Shown: in pieces, positions 18,556 to 27,699 of the stretch
Position numbering within the stretch: the first letter of the stretch is position 1
Layout: every line of letters starts with the position of its first letter
Assembly: GCF_024734895.1 (NCBI RefSeq)
Contig: NZ_CP091430.1
Coordinates: 1,025,001 to 1,089,000, forward strand
Length of the DNA: 64,000 bases
DNA from: Paenibacillus spongiae
GTDB lineage: Bacteria; Bacillota; Bacilli; Paenibacillales; Paenibacillaceae
Reading direction: 5' to 3'
The notes under the pieces: generated by a model
Told to the model about the DNA's origin: nothing
Databases searched by the model: none
The model's input: only the letters and a program-made list of their open reading frames with translations
Position numbers and translations under genes: made by a program

Positions 18556-19724
18556 CGGCAGCCGCAACGAATGCGAAGGTGATCCGTTTCGGCGTCATCG
18601 GCTGCGGTCTGATGGGCAAGGAATTCGCTAGCGCAGCCGCACGGTGGTGCCATCTGACCGATGTTGATTTCATCCCCCGCATAACGGCCGTATGCGATGC
18701 GAATCCCGCTGCTGCCGCTTGGTTCGAGCAGGCGGTGCCGAGCGTGGAGAAGGTTTATTCGGATTATCGGGAATTGCTGGCCGACCCGAATGTCGATGCG
18801 ATATATTGCGCGGTGCCTCATAATCTGCACGCGCAAATTTATACCGATATTATTCGTTCCGGCAAGCATCTTCTCGGCGAGAAGCCGTTCGGCATCGACG
18901 AGGAAGGCAATGAGGCTATCATGCAGGCGATGGCGGAGCATCCGGACGTCGTCGTACGCTGCTCCTCGGAGTTTCCGTTCTTCCCCGGCGCCTTCCAAAT
19001 CTCCAAGTGGGTAAGCGAGGGACGCTTCGGCAAAATCATCGAGGTGGAAGCGGGCTTCTGGCACTCGAGCGATCTGGATCCGAACAAGCCGATTAATTGG
19101 AAACGTCGCATCGCCACGAACGGCGAATACGGCTGCATGGGCGACCTTGGCATGCATGTCCTGCACCTTCCGCTCCGGTTCGGCTGGAAGCCCCGCAGCG
19201 TCAGGTCGCTGCTATCCAAAATCGTCGAGGAACGGCCGGATGGCAAAGGGGATATGGTTCCCTGCGAGACCTGGGACAATGCGATTCTCGCATGCGATGT
19301 CGATACCGGCGATCAAGCCTTCCCTATGGTGCTGTCGATGAAGCGGATCGCTCCCGGACATGCGAACACGTGGTTTATCCGCATTCAAGGCACCGCGATG
19401 TCAGCCGAGTTTTCCACGAAAAATCCGAAGCAAATCGCATCGCTGCCCTACACGCCGGGCGGAGAGCAGGCTTGGCACGTCACGGATGTACCTTATAAGT
19501 CGGCATACGGCACGATAACAGGCGGCATATTCGAATTCGGCTTCTCGGATTCGATTCTGCAGATGTGGGCGGCGTTCTGCGACGAGCTGGTCAACAGGGA
19601 GCAGATGCTGCAGCCATTCCGCTGCGCTACGCCTGAGGAGGCGAAGGGGAGCCATCGCGTATTCACGGCTGCCCTGGAGTCCAACCGGACAGGACAAACG
19701 ATGAACATTCAATGGGGGGAGTAA
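18552..19724 (+). CDS. Gfo/Idh/MocA-family oxidoreductase
   Basis: A 390-residue NAD(P)-dependent dehydrogenase. The Rossmann motif GVIGCGLMGKEFASAAA is at residues 13-29, the EKPFGID catalytic-lysine motif at about 114-120 and the second-domain GCMGDLGMHVLHLP motif at about 196-209. Substrates of the family are sugars, polyols and inositols. ATGA overlap with the aldolase gene shows coupling. In this operon it would perform the oxidation that precedes or follows isomerisation (inference). Confidence 0.9.
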   Translation: MTAAATNAKVIRFGVIGCGLMGKEFASAAARWCHLTDVDFIPRITAVCDANPAAAAWFEQAVPSVEKVYSDYRELLADPNVDAIYCAVPHNLHAQIYTDIIRSGKHLLGEKPFGIDEEGNEAIMQAMAEHPDVVVRCSSEFPFFPGAFQISKWVSEGRFGKIIEVEAGFWHSSDLDPNKPINWKRRIATNGEYGCMGDLGMHVLHLPLRFGWKPRSVRSLLSKIVEERPDGKGDMVPCETWDNAILACDVDTGDQAFPMVLSMKRIAPGHANTWFIRIQGTAMSAEFSTKNPKQIASLPYTPGGEQAWHVTDVPYKSAYGTITGGIFEFGFSDSILQMWAAFCDELVNREQMLQPFRCATPEEAKGSHRVFTAALESNRTGQTMNIQWGE

Positions 19725-19725
19725 G

Positions 19726-20976
19726 GTGGCCGTAGAGCACAAGCAGCTTCCGTACCCGGTCGTCGTAGGAGGCCATATTTGTTTGGATGTCATCCCGACG
19801 CTGTATGCGAGGCAGTCCGGCATGGAAGCGATTCTAATTCCAGGCAAGCTGGTCGATATCGGTCCGGCGTGTTTGTCCACCGGAGGCGCGGTTTCCAACA
19901 CGGGGCTGGCATTGAACCGGCTGGGGGTCCCTACGCAGTTGATGGGGAAGGTCGGGGATGACTTGTTCGGCAGCGCCATCGTCGAGATCGTCCGCAAGCA
20001 GGACGCTGCGCTTGCCGAAGGGATGATCATTGCGCCGGGCGAAGCAAGCTCGTATACGATTGTGATCAGCCCTCCCGGCGTAGACCGGATTTTCCTGCAC
20101 TGCACGGGAGCGAACGATACTTTCGGCGCAGACGACCTGAAGGATGAGCTGCTGCGCGAGGCGGGGCTGTTCCACTTCGGTTATCCGCCTCTCATGCGGC
20201 GGATGTATGCGGACGAAGGACGGGAGCTCGAGCGCATGATGGCACAGGCGAAAGAAGCGGGCGCGACCACGTCGCTCGACCTGGCGAAGCCGGATCCCGA
20301 TTCGGCGGCGGGGCAAGCGGATTGGCGTGCCATTCTGGCGCGGACGCTGCCTTCGGTCGACGTCTTCCTTCCCAGCTTTGAAGAAGTGCTCTTCATGCTG
20401 AAGCGCGGGTTGTCCGACCGTCTCCAGGCGGAACACGGCTCCGCGGATCTGCTTCCGTACGCAGACGGAGAACTGCTTCGCGAGCTGGCCGACGAGCTGC
20501 TGGGAATGGGGGCGGCTGTCGTCGTTCTTAAGCTGGGCGAATTCGGGCTGTATATGCGAACGACGGCCGATGAGCAGCGCATCCGGAGCATGGGACGCTA
20601 CCAGCCGGCCGATGCTGCGGCATGGACGGACCGGGAACTGTACGCGCCTTGCTTCAAGGTGTCAGTTGCGGGGACGACCGGAGCCGGCGATTGCACGATA
20701 GCGGGCTTCCTGTCCGGCATGATGCAGCAGCTCCCGCCGGAGGCGGCGGTCGTCAGCGCGGTAGCCGTAGGCGCCTGCAACGTCGAGCAGCATGATGCGA
20801 CGAGCGGCGTTCTGCCGTGGAGCGCGGTTCAAGCGCGTATCGAAGCGGGATGGAACCAGCATCCGCCGAAGCAGGGGATGGAGCAGTTCCGCCGCCTTGC
20901 GGCTGCGGACACCGGTAGCGGTGCGGCAAGCGGCGTCCATGTCTGGCTTGGGCAGGGAGACGCTCATTACGCCTAA
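19726..20976 (+). CDS. PfkB-family carbohydrate kinase
   Basis: A 416-residue ribokinase-type sugar kinase. The N-terminal PfkB signature region includes STGGAVSNTGLALNRLGVPT and MGKVGDDLFG; the C-terminal signature is TTGAGDCTIAGFLSGMM with the catalytic Asp of GAGD. An insertion (about 230-290) makes it longer than typical 310-340-residue members. Start is GTG at 19726 behind GGGGGGAG, one base after the dehydrogenase stop. It should supply the phosphorylated ketose to the aldolase. Confidence 0.9.
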   Translation: MAVEHKQLPYPVVVGGHICLDVIPTLYARQSGMEAILIPGKLVDIGPACLSTGGAVSNTGLALNRLGVPTQLMGKVGDDLFGSAIVEIVRKQDAALAEGMIIAPGEASSYTIVISPPGVDRIFLHCTGANDTFGADDLKDELLREAGLFHFGYPPLMRRMYADEGRELERMMAQAKEAGATTSLDLAKPDPDSAAGQADWRAILARTLPSVDVFLPSFEEVLFMLKRGLSDRLQAEHGSADLLPYADGELLRELADELLGMGAAVVVLKLGEFGLYMRTTADEQRIRSMGRYQPADAAAWTDRELYAPCFKVSVAGTTGAGDCTIAGFLSGMMQQLPPEAAVVSAVAVGACNVEQHDATSGVLPWSAVQARIEAGWNQHPPKQGMEQFRRLAAADTGSGAASGVHVWLGQGDAHYA

Positions 20977-21085
20977 AACGGTATAAAGGTAAGTAAGCAG
21001 TAATGCAATCATTTCAAAATAGAACGAACGATTCGATTGAAGTAAGCAAAGAAAGAAGCAGAAAGAATGATACCCACTCAATTAA

Positions 21086-21649
<564 letters not shown>

Positions 21650-21670
21650 CGGGAGGAGGAGCGGATAAGC

Positions 21671-22702
21671 ATGGAATTATTCGGGCGATCATGGACGCGG
21701 CGCGAGCTGGAGGCGCGTATCGGGAAGCTGGAGCAGATCGGCGGCATTCGCCGCTTCGAATGCGCGGAAGGCCCGGAGAAAGGGACGGAGATCATCCAGG
21801 TCCGTACGGGCGCGGGACTTAGCTATACCGTCACGCCGACGAAGGGGCTCGATCTGTCGCTGGCTGAATTCGGCGGGACGCCGATCAGCTGGCAGTCCGC
21901 CGGCGGCGATATCCACCCGATGTATTATGAAGCGGAGGGGGCGGGGTGGCTGCGGACGGCCTCGGGCGGTCTGCTCATGACCTGCGGTCTCATGCATGCC
22001 GGATGGACAGCGGAGCATGACGGCCAGCGATTCGGGCTTCATGGCCGGGTCCACCATACGCCGGCTCGGCAGGTCGCTGCCGAAGGGCAGTGGAACGGGG
22101 ATGATTATGACATGCGGATTAGCGGCACGATGGAAGAGACGGCCTTGTTCGGCGGACATCTCCGGATGCGCCGCGAAATTCGCAGCCGGCTCGGGGAGAA
22201 CCGGATTACGATAACCGACACGGTCGAAAATGCCGGGTTCGAGCCATGCCCGCATATGATTCTGTATCACTTCAACTTCGGATTCCCATTGCTGACGGAG
22301 AGCGCAGAGCTTGCCTTTCCTTCAGGCGCCGTCAAGCCCCGGGAGGAAGAGACGCCGCTGGCGGATTACGACCGCTGGCAGGCGCCGACAGCCGGCTATA
22401 TGGAGCGCTGCTATTATCATAAACCGGATGCTCCGAAGCGTGCCGCGGCGAGTATCCGACAGCCTCAATTCCCGCAGGCGGGCGGACGCCATATCCCGCT
22501 GAAGGTTACGCTCAGCTGGGGGACGGATACGCTTCCGCAGCTGGTGCAGTGGAAACTGCCGGGCGAAGGCTCGCATGTGCTGGGCATCGAGCCGGCGAAC
22601 TGCGGCATGGACGGCGCTCCGCCGGATGAGGCCGACCGCCTGCGGGTCAAGCTGCAGCCGGGCGAGCAGGTTCGTTATGAGCTGGAGTTGAACATCGGGT
22701 AG
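21671..22702 (+). CDS. DUF4432 aldose-epimerase-like protein
   Basis: A 343-residue protein of the galactose-mutarotase fold, DUF4432 type. Visible motifs: YTVTPTKGLDLSLAEFGG, the catalytic-type FGLHGRVHHTPA (HGR followed by His-His), HMILYHFNFGFPLL and LGIEPANCGMDG. Members occur in sugar operons and are thought to act as sugar epimerases or mutarotases. The gene starts 21 bases after the isomerase behind GGGAGGAGGAG, so it belongs to the same transcript. Confidence 0.85.
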   Translation: MELFGRSWTRRELEARIGKLEQIGGIRRFECAEGPEKGTEIIQVRTGAGLSYTVTPTKGLDLSLAEFGGTPISWQSAGGDIHPMYYEAEGAGWLRTASGGLLMTCGLMHAGWTAEHDGQRFGLHGRVHHTPARQVAAEGQWNGDDYDMRISGTMEETALFGGHLRMRREIRSRLGENRITITDTVENAGFEPCPHMILYHFNFGFPLLTESAELAFPSGAVKPREEETPLADYDRWQAPTAGYMERCYYHKPDAPKRAAASIRQPQFPQAGGRHIPLKVTLSWGTDTLPQLVQWKLPGEGSHVLGIEPANCGMDGAPPDEADRLRVKLQPGEQVRYELELNIG

Positions 22703-22756
22703 CGGGAAGCGATAATAGAGAAGATTATATTAATGAACGGAAACGGAGTGCCAAGC

Positions 22757-23518
22757 ATGTCGATCGCGTTGAATGCCAGACAGCAACAGATGATGGAGCG
22801 GCTGAAAATGGACGGAGAGATTAAAGTCATCGAGATGAAGGAGCTGTTCAGCGTCGCGGAAATGACCATCCGGCGCGATCTGGAGAAGCTGGAGCAGACC
22901 GGCGCCGTCCGGCGCACCTTCGGCGGTGCGATACTGGTAGGCAAGGATGTGTCGCTGCAGGAGCGGGTTGTTTATATGACGGAGGAGAAGATTCGCATCG
23001 GCCGTAAGGCGGCAGAGCTGATCGAGCCGGGCGAGTCCGTATTTATCGACGGGGGGACGACGACGCTGCAGATCGCCAGGGCGCTCAAGCCCGGCTTTGG
23101 CGTTACGGTCGTGACCAACGCGCTGAATGTGGCGGGCGAGCTGCTGGATAAGCGCATACCGACGATCGTCGCCGGCGGCACGATCCTGGAATCGACCTCG
23201 ACGCTGGTCGGTCCGATCACGTCGGAGACGATTTCCTCCATGGCATTCAATCGCGTCTTCCTCGGCGCAACCGGCGTCTCCGCCGTGCACGGCTTCAGCA
23301 ACTCCAATGTTTATGAGGCCGAAATTAAAAAGATGGCAATCCGCCAAGCATCCGAGGTGAACATCGTCATCGACCATTCGAAGTTCGGCGCGAATGTGCT
23401 CGTCTCGTTCGCAGAGCTCGCCAAGGCGGACCGCATTATTGCCGACAGGCTTCCCGATGCGGAGCTGCTGGAGGCGTGCCGGGAGGCTTCGGTCGAGCTT
23501 GTAAAGGCTGACGAATAG
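22757..23518 (+). CDS. DeoR-family regulator of the sugar operon
   Basis: A 253-residue DeoR repressor: helix-turn-helix (about 5-58, MMERLKMDGEIKVIEMKELF, then EMTIRRDLEKLEQTG) and phosphosugar-binding domain (FIDGGTTTLQIARALK, IVAGGTILESTSTLVG, IDHSKFGANVL). The start is ATG at 22757, eight bases after GGAG; an ATG at 22733 has a poor ribosome site. It is the last gene of the operon and the likely repressor at the ACAAAC-N7-GTTTGT site upstream of the aldolase gene. The inducer is probably the operon's own sugar phosphate. Confidence 0.88.
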   Translation: MSIALNARQQQMMERLKMDGEIKVIEMKELFSVAEMTIRRDLEKLEQTGAVRRTFGGAILVGKDVSLQERVVYMTEEKIRIGRKAAELIEPGESVFIDGGTTTLQIARALKPGFGVTVVTNALNVAGELLDKRIPTIVAGGTILESTSTLVGPITSETISSMAFNRVFLGATGVSAVHGFSNSNVYEAEIKKMAIRQASEVNIVIDHSKFGANVLVSFAELAKADRIIADRLPDAELLEACREASVELVKADE

Positions 23519-23610
23519 TCCCTTGGCCGGAATCGGCTGATATCCAATCACCGCTATACCGAATCGGCGTTTTTGTCAGCCTGGCGCTTAGCCGAGCGCC
23601 ATCCATAGCA

Positions 23611-23652
23611 AGCGAGCCACGCCAAACTTCGGCGGAGGACTCGCTTTTTTAT
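23611..23652 (+). terminator. Rho-independent terminator of the sugar operon
   Basis: AGCGAG...ACGCC pairs with GGCGG...CTCGCT (internal bulge) and is followed by TTTTTTATTTT. Confidence 0.8.
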
Positions 23653-23773
23653 TTTCGATGCCGGTCAAGGAGCGGGAAATCTATGATGATGGCGGGACGA
23701 ACGCGGTGCAGGGGAGTAGCCAAGAACGATGATATGCTGTCGGTACTTATCTTGAACGCAGGGGAATTTTTCT

Positions 23774-23938
23774 TTGCGGGCTATCTGGGACGAAGCGGGT
23801 AAAATCCACTATTTCAGCAATAAAGAGGGCTTCAGCAAAACGCCGCATTTTATGATCGAGGAGTGGGGCAAGGAAATCGACGCTGAGTTCGTGTATCATG
23901 AGGTAAAGCTGTTTGACTTGGCAGCAAAATATCAATAA
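23774..23938 (+). CDS. Small orphan frame upstream of the DUF1904 gene
   Basis: A 54-codon frame starts with TTG about nine bases after AGGGGA and ends with TAA 30 bases before the DUF1904 gene. The composition is protein-like (AIWDEAGKIHYF, HFMIEEWGKEIDAEFVYHEV), and it may be the C-terminal remnant of a longer protein, because no start of good quality extends it upstream. I do not recognise the family. Confidence 0.35.
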   Translation: MRAIWDEAGKIHYFSNKEGFSKTPHFMIEEWGKEIDAEFVYHEVKLFDLAAKYQ

Positions 23939-23968
23939 TCCGGCTTCACCGGAGGAGGAAGGCGTAAG

Positions 23969-24301
23969 ATGCCCCAATTAACGGTTAGAGGAATGGCGCT
24001 TGACCGGATCGCAAGCATTAGCGGTCCGCTTGTTCATGAGCTTGCGGAGATTTGCGGCTGCGGAACGGATAATTTCACGATTGATCTCATGCAGGTGATA
24101 TCCGTATTCGAGGGACAACAGACAGAGACGTATCCGTTTATCGAGGTCGCTTGGTTCGAGCGCGGGCCGGCGGTTCGCGACCGATTGGCCGATGCGATAA
24201 CGCGGCATGTTCGGAAGGCCGGGGTTGCGGAGGTAGAAGTGGCGTTCAAAGTGTACAGCGAGGATGCTTATTATATTAATGGGCAGTCTTGCGGGTCATA
24301 A
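23969..24301 (+). CDS. DUF1904 family protein
   Basis: A 110-residue cytosolic protein of the DUF1904 family: MPQLTVRGM start, LVHELAEICGCGTDNFTIDL and the central PFIEVAWFERG, with VAFKVYSEDAYYING at the C-terminus. The size and strand pattern resemble tautomerase-fold proteins; no activity is established. The ATG follows GGAGGAGGAAGG. It stands alone before a terminator. Confidence 0.75.
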   Translation: MPQLTVRGMALDRIASISGPLVHELAEICGCGTDNFTIDLMQVISVFEGQQTETYPFIEVAWFERGPAVRDRLADAITRHVRKAGVAEVEVAFKVYSEDAYYINGQSCGS

Positions 24302-24317
24302 ACTCAGCCGACAGGCT

Positions 24318-24388
24318 GCCGATTCAACGGGTCCGTTAGCGGCGAGCGGCTGACGGACCGCCAGTATGAATCGGTGGTCTTTTTTTAT
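24318..24388 (+). terminator. Long hairpin terminator
   Basis: CCGATTCA/TGAATCGG form the outer arms, with GGTCCGT...ACGGACC inside, followed by GGTCTTTTTTTATG. Confidence 0.8.
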
Positions 24389-24547
24389 GATCATTTGCCC
24401 CGCATCTGACCATGAAACGAACTTCGCCGCGAGAGCAATAAAAAAGAGAGAACGGCATATTCCGTTTCATCTTGGCCGCATATTTCATTCCTTCCAAGCA
24501 AACCATGGAAATAATAAGCTATGGCCATCTCTCTCCGAAATTAAAGG

Positions 24548-24581
24548 TTGACACCTTATTTTTAATTTGTCATAATGACAA
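24548..24581 (+). promoter_or_regulatory. nrtR-pncAB promoter with palindromic operator
   Basis: TTGACA and CATAAT are separated by 17 bp. The perfect palindrome TTGTCAT-A-ATGACAA (24567-24581) covers the -10 box. It is placed 36 bp before the start of the NrtR-like regulator, so autoregulation by NrtR binding here is the simplest reading. Apart from this promoter and operator I see nothing in the gap from 24389 to 24616. Confidence 0.8.
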
Positions 24582-24616
24582 TATCAAATCGACAATATTA
24601 GAATTCAGGTGAGAGC

Positions 24617-25411
24617 ATGCAGATAAACCTAGACGATGAAGATGTTACGGATGCATCGACAATGAACTATAATTCGGGCAAATACCGGACGCCTGACGGT
24701 GCCCCTACCGATATCGCCATCTTTACGATTACATCGACGGACCGAGCCAAGGCGAAGAAGAGCTTGCCCCGCCGGGAGCTGCAGGTGCTGCTGATCAAGC
24801 GGAAACGGTGGCCCTTCGAAGGGAAGTGGGCGCTTCCGGGCGGATTCACGAATGAAACGGAGACGGTCCACGAGTGCGCGAAGCGCGAGCTGTGGGAGGA
24901 GACCGGCGTGAAGGACGTACACATGGAATATTTCAATGCATACAGCGCCCCGAATCGGGATCCGAGGGGGTGGATGATCTCCCATGCGTTCTTCGCGCTC
25001 GTGAATGAAGCGGAGCTGGCGTCCCGGGAGGCGGCCAGCGATGCGGCGGAGGTCAGATTGTTTCCGGTTAGCGAGGCAGCCGGAATGGAACTGGCTTTCG
25101 ACCATAACGCCATCTTGCAGGATGCGCTTGCGAAAATCCGCGAGAAGATGGTAACGACGACAATCGCCAAATCCTTTCTTCCGGCGGAGTTCACGATCAG
25201 CGAGCTGTATCAGATTCTCCAAACGGTCGTGCCGGATTTCGAGGAGCGCAATTTTATACGCAAAATTACTTCTACGCAGAGCCGGAGAGGGATCATTGAA
25301 GAGGTGAGGACGCCCGGAGGCGAGCTCGCGCTGTCGAACCGCCACTCGCAGCGGGCCGCGCAGCTGTACCGCTTCACGGATTACGTGCCGCAGCTATCGA
25401 TCTACCGGTAA
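24617..25411 (+). CDS. nrtR: NrtR-like Nudix regulator of NAD metabolism
   Basis: A 264-residue protein with an N-terminal Nudix domain (about 30-165) and a C-terminal winged-helix domain (about 190-264, FTISELYQILQTVV and RNFIRKITST). The Nudix box region reads GGFTNETETVHECAKRELWEETG, so the REXXEE core is REL-WEE; NrtR proteins often bind ADP-ribose without hydrolysing it. The two downstream genes are NAD salvage genes, the classical NrtR targets. The start is ATG at 24617 behind AGGTGAGAG. A pure ADP-ribose hydrolase is the alternative, but the winged-helix tail argues against it. Confidence 0.88.
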   Translation: MQINLDDEDVTDASTMNYNSGKYRTPDGAPTDIAIFTITSTDRAKAKKSLPRRELQVLLIKRKRWPFEGKWALPGGFTNETETVHECAKRELWEETGVKDVHMEYFNAYSAPNRDPRGWMISHAFFALVNEAELASREAASDAAEVRLFPVSEAAGMELAFDHNAILQDALAKIREKMVTTTIAKSFLPAEFTISELYQILQTVVPDFEERNFIRKITSTQSRRGIIEEVRTPGGELALSNRHSQRAAQLYRFTDYVPQLSIYR

Positions 25412-25467
25412 GGAAACCCGGACTAGCGAAACTGCACTTACATTTCGAATAGAGGAAGGTGTATGGG

Positions 25468-26010
25468 ATGAGAGCATTTATAGCGATCGATTATACGGTC
25501 GATTTCGTTACGGGAAAGCTGCCTTGCGGCGATCCGGCCATTCAAATCGAGGAGCGGATCGCCGGGCTGGCCGAGCGTTTTATCCAGGCGAATGATTTTG
25601 TCGTCATGGCGGTGGATCTCCACGATGAGGGCGATACTCTTCATCCGGAGCATAAGCTGTTTCCGCCTCACAACATTAGAGGGACGGAAGGCAGAAGGCT
25701 GTACGGCAAGCTGGATACGGTTTACCAAGCGAACCGGCAGGCGGTGTATTGGATGGACAAAACGCGGTACAGCGCTTTTTGCGGAACGGACTTAGAGCTG
25801 CAGCTGCGGATGAGGGGAATCGAGGAAGTGCATCTGGCAGGGGTGTGTACCGATATTTGCGTGCTGCATACCGCTGTAGATGCTTATAACAAAGGGTATC
25901 GGATCGTCATCCATGCGGATGCCGCGGCAACATTCAATAAAGCAGGACATGAATGGGCACTGAATCACTTTGAGAACGTGCTCGGCGCACAGGTCGTACA
26001 GGGGTTTTGA
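25468..26010 (+). CDS. pncA: Nicotinamidase (isochorismatase family)
   Basis: A 180-residue cysteine hydrolase converting nicotinamide to nicotinate. Asp at IDYTVDF (D10), the Lys of MDKTRYSAF and the catalytic Cys of GVCTDICVLHTA are in their family positions; the VAVDLHDEGD stretch holds the metal-binding region. Relatives include other isochorismatase-fold amidases, but position between nrtR and pncB makes nicotinamidase very likely. Start is ATG at 25468 behind GAGGAAGG. Confidence 0.88.
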   Translation: MRAFIAIDYTVDFVTGKLPCGDPAIQIEERIAGLAERFIQANDFVVMAVDLHDEGDTLHPEHKLFPPHNIRGTEGRRLYGKLDTVYQANRQAVYWMDKTRYSAFCGTDLELQLRMRGIEEVHLAGVCTDICVLHTAVDAYNKGYRIVIHADAAATFNKAGHEWALNHFENVLGAQVVQGF

Positions 26011-26011
26011 C

Positions 26012-26140
26012 GGAGGCGTTATAAACGCCGCCATTTGTCAAAAATATAAGAAAGTATAAGTTTCCGCGATACTTTGCTTATATTTCTGAGGGGAGAAACT
26101 CAGTTCGCCGCCAAAGACGGTATCTGCCGTTTCTTCTTGT
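26012..26140 (+). other. Structured leader between pncA and pncB
   Basis: The 172-bp gap holds several consecutive inverted repeats: GGCGTT-ATA-AACGCC (26015-26029), a 15-bp AT-rich stem AATATAAGAAAGTAT/ATACTTTgCTTATATT (26043-26084), and CTGAG...CTCAG (26086-26103). A weak ACGG...CCGT with a T-rich tail follows. No known riboswitch is recognised. It may attenuate or process the pncB transcript. Confidence 0.4.
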
Positions 26141-26182
26141 CAGCTGCGGTACAAACTGCAAGCAATCGGGGGATTATATACG

Positions 26183-27622
26183 ATGACTATGAACATGACG
26201 CTTCACACGGACAAATATCAGATTAATATGATGTATGCGCATTGGGTGAACGGTTCGTTGAACCAGCGGGTAGCCTTCGAAGTCAACTTCCGGAAGCTGC
26301 CGTTCGGCAACGGCTACGCCGTCTTCGCCGGTCTTGCGCGGGTCGTCGACTATATCCGGGATATTCGTTTCAGCGATGAAGAGATTGCTTATTTGCGGGA
26401 GCAGGAGGAGCAGTATGACGAAGGCTTCCTCGAGGAGCTGCGCGCGTTTAGGTTCACCGGCGATCTGTATGCAGTACCGGAAGGAACCCTGGTCTTCCCG
26501 AACGAACCGCTGCTTCGCGTGGAAGCGCGGATCTTCGAAGCGCAGCTCGTCGAGACGGCTATTCTGAATTTTATCAATTTCCAGACGCTGCTCGCCACGA
26601 AGGCTTCGCGCATTAAGCAGGTTGCGCCGGACGATATTCTGCTTGAATTCGGCACAAGGCGGGCGCAGGAAGCGGATGCGGCCGTATGGGGAGCCCGCTC
26701 GGCCTACATAGCCGGATTCGACGCCACCTCGAACATGAGAGCGGGCATGATGTTCGGCATTCCGACCAAAGGGACTCATGCCCATGCCTGGGTGCAAAGC
26801 CATGAGACGGAGCTGGAATCGTTCCGGCTTTATGCCAAGGCGCTGCCGAACCAGGTGACCCTGCTCGTCGATACGTACGATACGCTCAAGAGCGGCGTAG
26901 TGAATGCGATTCGCGTTGCCAAGGAGCTGGAGGCTCAAGGCAAACGGATGGATGCGATCCGGCTCGACAGCGGCGACTTGGCGTATTTGTCCAAGCAGGC
27001 CAGAGCCATGCTGGACAAGGCCGGATTGCCGTATGTAAAGATTGTGGCTTCGAATGATCTGGATGAGAATTTGATCTTCAACCTGAAGGCCCAGGGAGCG
27101 AGGATCGACAGCTGGGGAGTAGGTACGAAGCTTATAACGGCGGCGGATCAGCCGGCGCTTGGCGGGGTTTACAAGCTGGTAGCCCGCGAGAAGGACGGCG
27201 CGATGATTCCGGTCATCAAGATCTCGGGCAATCCCGAGAAGGTATCGACCCCGGGGATCAAGGCGGTCTACCGGATCGTCAATCGCGATACGGGCAAGGC
27301 GGAAGCCGACTATGTCGCTCTGATCGAGGAGCAGGATGTCAAGAACGGAGAGCCGCTCACCCTCTTTGACCCGGTTCATCCGTATCTGAGCAAGGTGATT
27401 AGCAAGTATGATGCCATTCCGCTTCTTAAGCCGGTATTCCTGCGGGGCGAGCTGGCCGCGGCCATGCCGGATTTGGATCAGATCCGCGCCTACCACCGCG
27501 GGCAGCTGGAGCTGTTCTGGCCGGAGCATCTGCGGAAGCTGAATCCCGAGCATTATCCGGTCGATCTGAGCCTGACTGCCTGGCAGCAGAAGCTGGATCT
27601 TATTCAGCAGCATAAATCGTAG
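26183..27622 (+). CDS. pncB: Nicotinate phosphoribosyltransferase
   Basis: A 479-residue enzyme that converts nicotinate and PRPP to nicotinate mononucleotide (Preiss-Handler pathway). Motifs: TDKYQINMMYAHW at the N-terminus, FEVNFRKLPFGNGYAVFAG, EFGTRRAQ, GTHAHAWVQSH with the catalytic-loop His, LLVDTYDT and AIRLDSGDLAYL, then VASNDLDE and SWGVGTKL. The length is normal for Firmicute PncB. The start is ATG at 26183 behind CGGGGGAT. With pncA it completes nicotinamide salvage to NaMN; the NrtR-like protein probably represses it when ADP-ribose is low. Confidence 0.95.
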   Translation: MTMNMTLHTDKYQINMMYAHWVNGSLNQRVAFEVNFRKLPFGNGYAVFAGLARVVDYIRDIRFSDEEIAYLREQEEQYDEGFLEELRAFRFTGDLYAVPEGTLVFPNEPLLRVEARIFEAQLVETAILNFINFQTLLATKASRIKQVAPDDILLEFGTRRAQEADAAVWGARSAYIAGFDATSNMRAGMMFGIPTKGTHAHAWVQSHETELESFRLYAKALPNQVTLLVDTYDTLKSGVVNAIRVAKELEAQGKRMDAIRLDSGDLAYLSKQARAMLDKAGLPYVKIVASNDLDENLIFNLKAQGARIDSWGVGTKLITAADQPALGGVYKLVAREKDGAMIPVIKISGNPEKVSTPGIKAVYRIVNRDTGKAEADYVALIEEQDVKNGEPLTLFDPVHPYLSKVISKYDAIPLLKPVFLRGELAAAMPDLDQIRAYHRGQLELFWPEHLRKLNPEHYPVDLSLTAWQQKLDLIQQHKS

Positions 27623-27652
27623 CCTGAACTTATCCCATCGCAGGATAAAAGA

Positions 27653-27699
27653 AAGAAGAACGCACGAGCGCCCATGCAGGCCGGTGCGTTCTTCTTTTG
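27653..27699. terminator. Bidirectional terminator between pncB and the M15 peptidase gene
   Basis: AAGAAGAACGCAC and GTGCGTTCTTCTT are perfect 13-bp arms, with T-rich sequence on both strands. It serves the two convergent genes. Confidence 0.9.
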
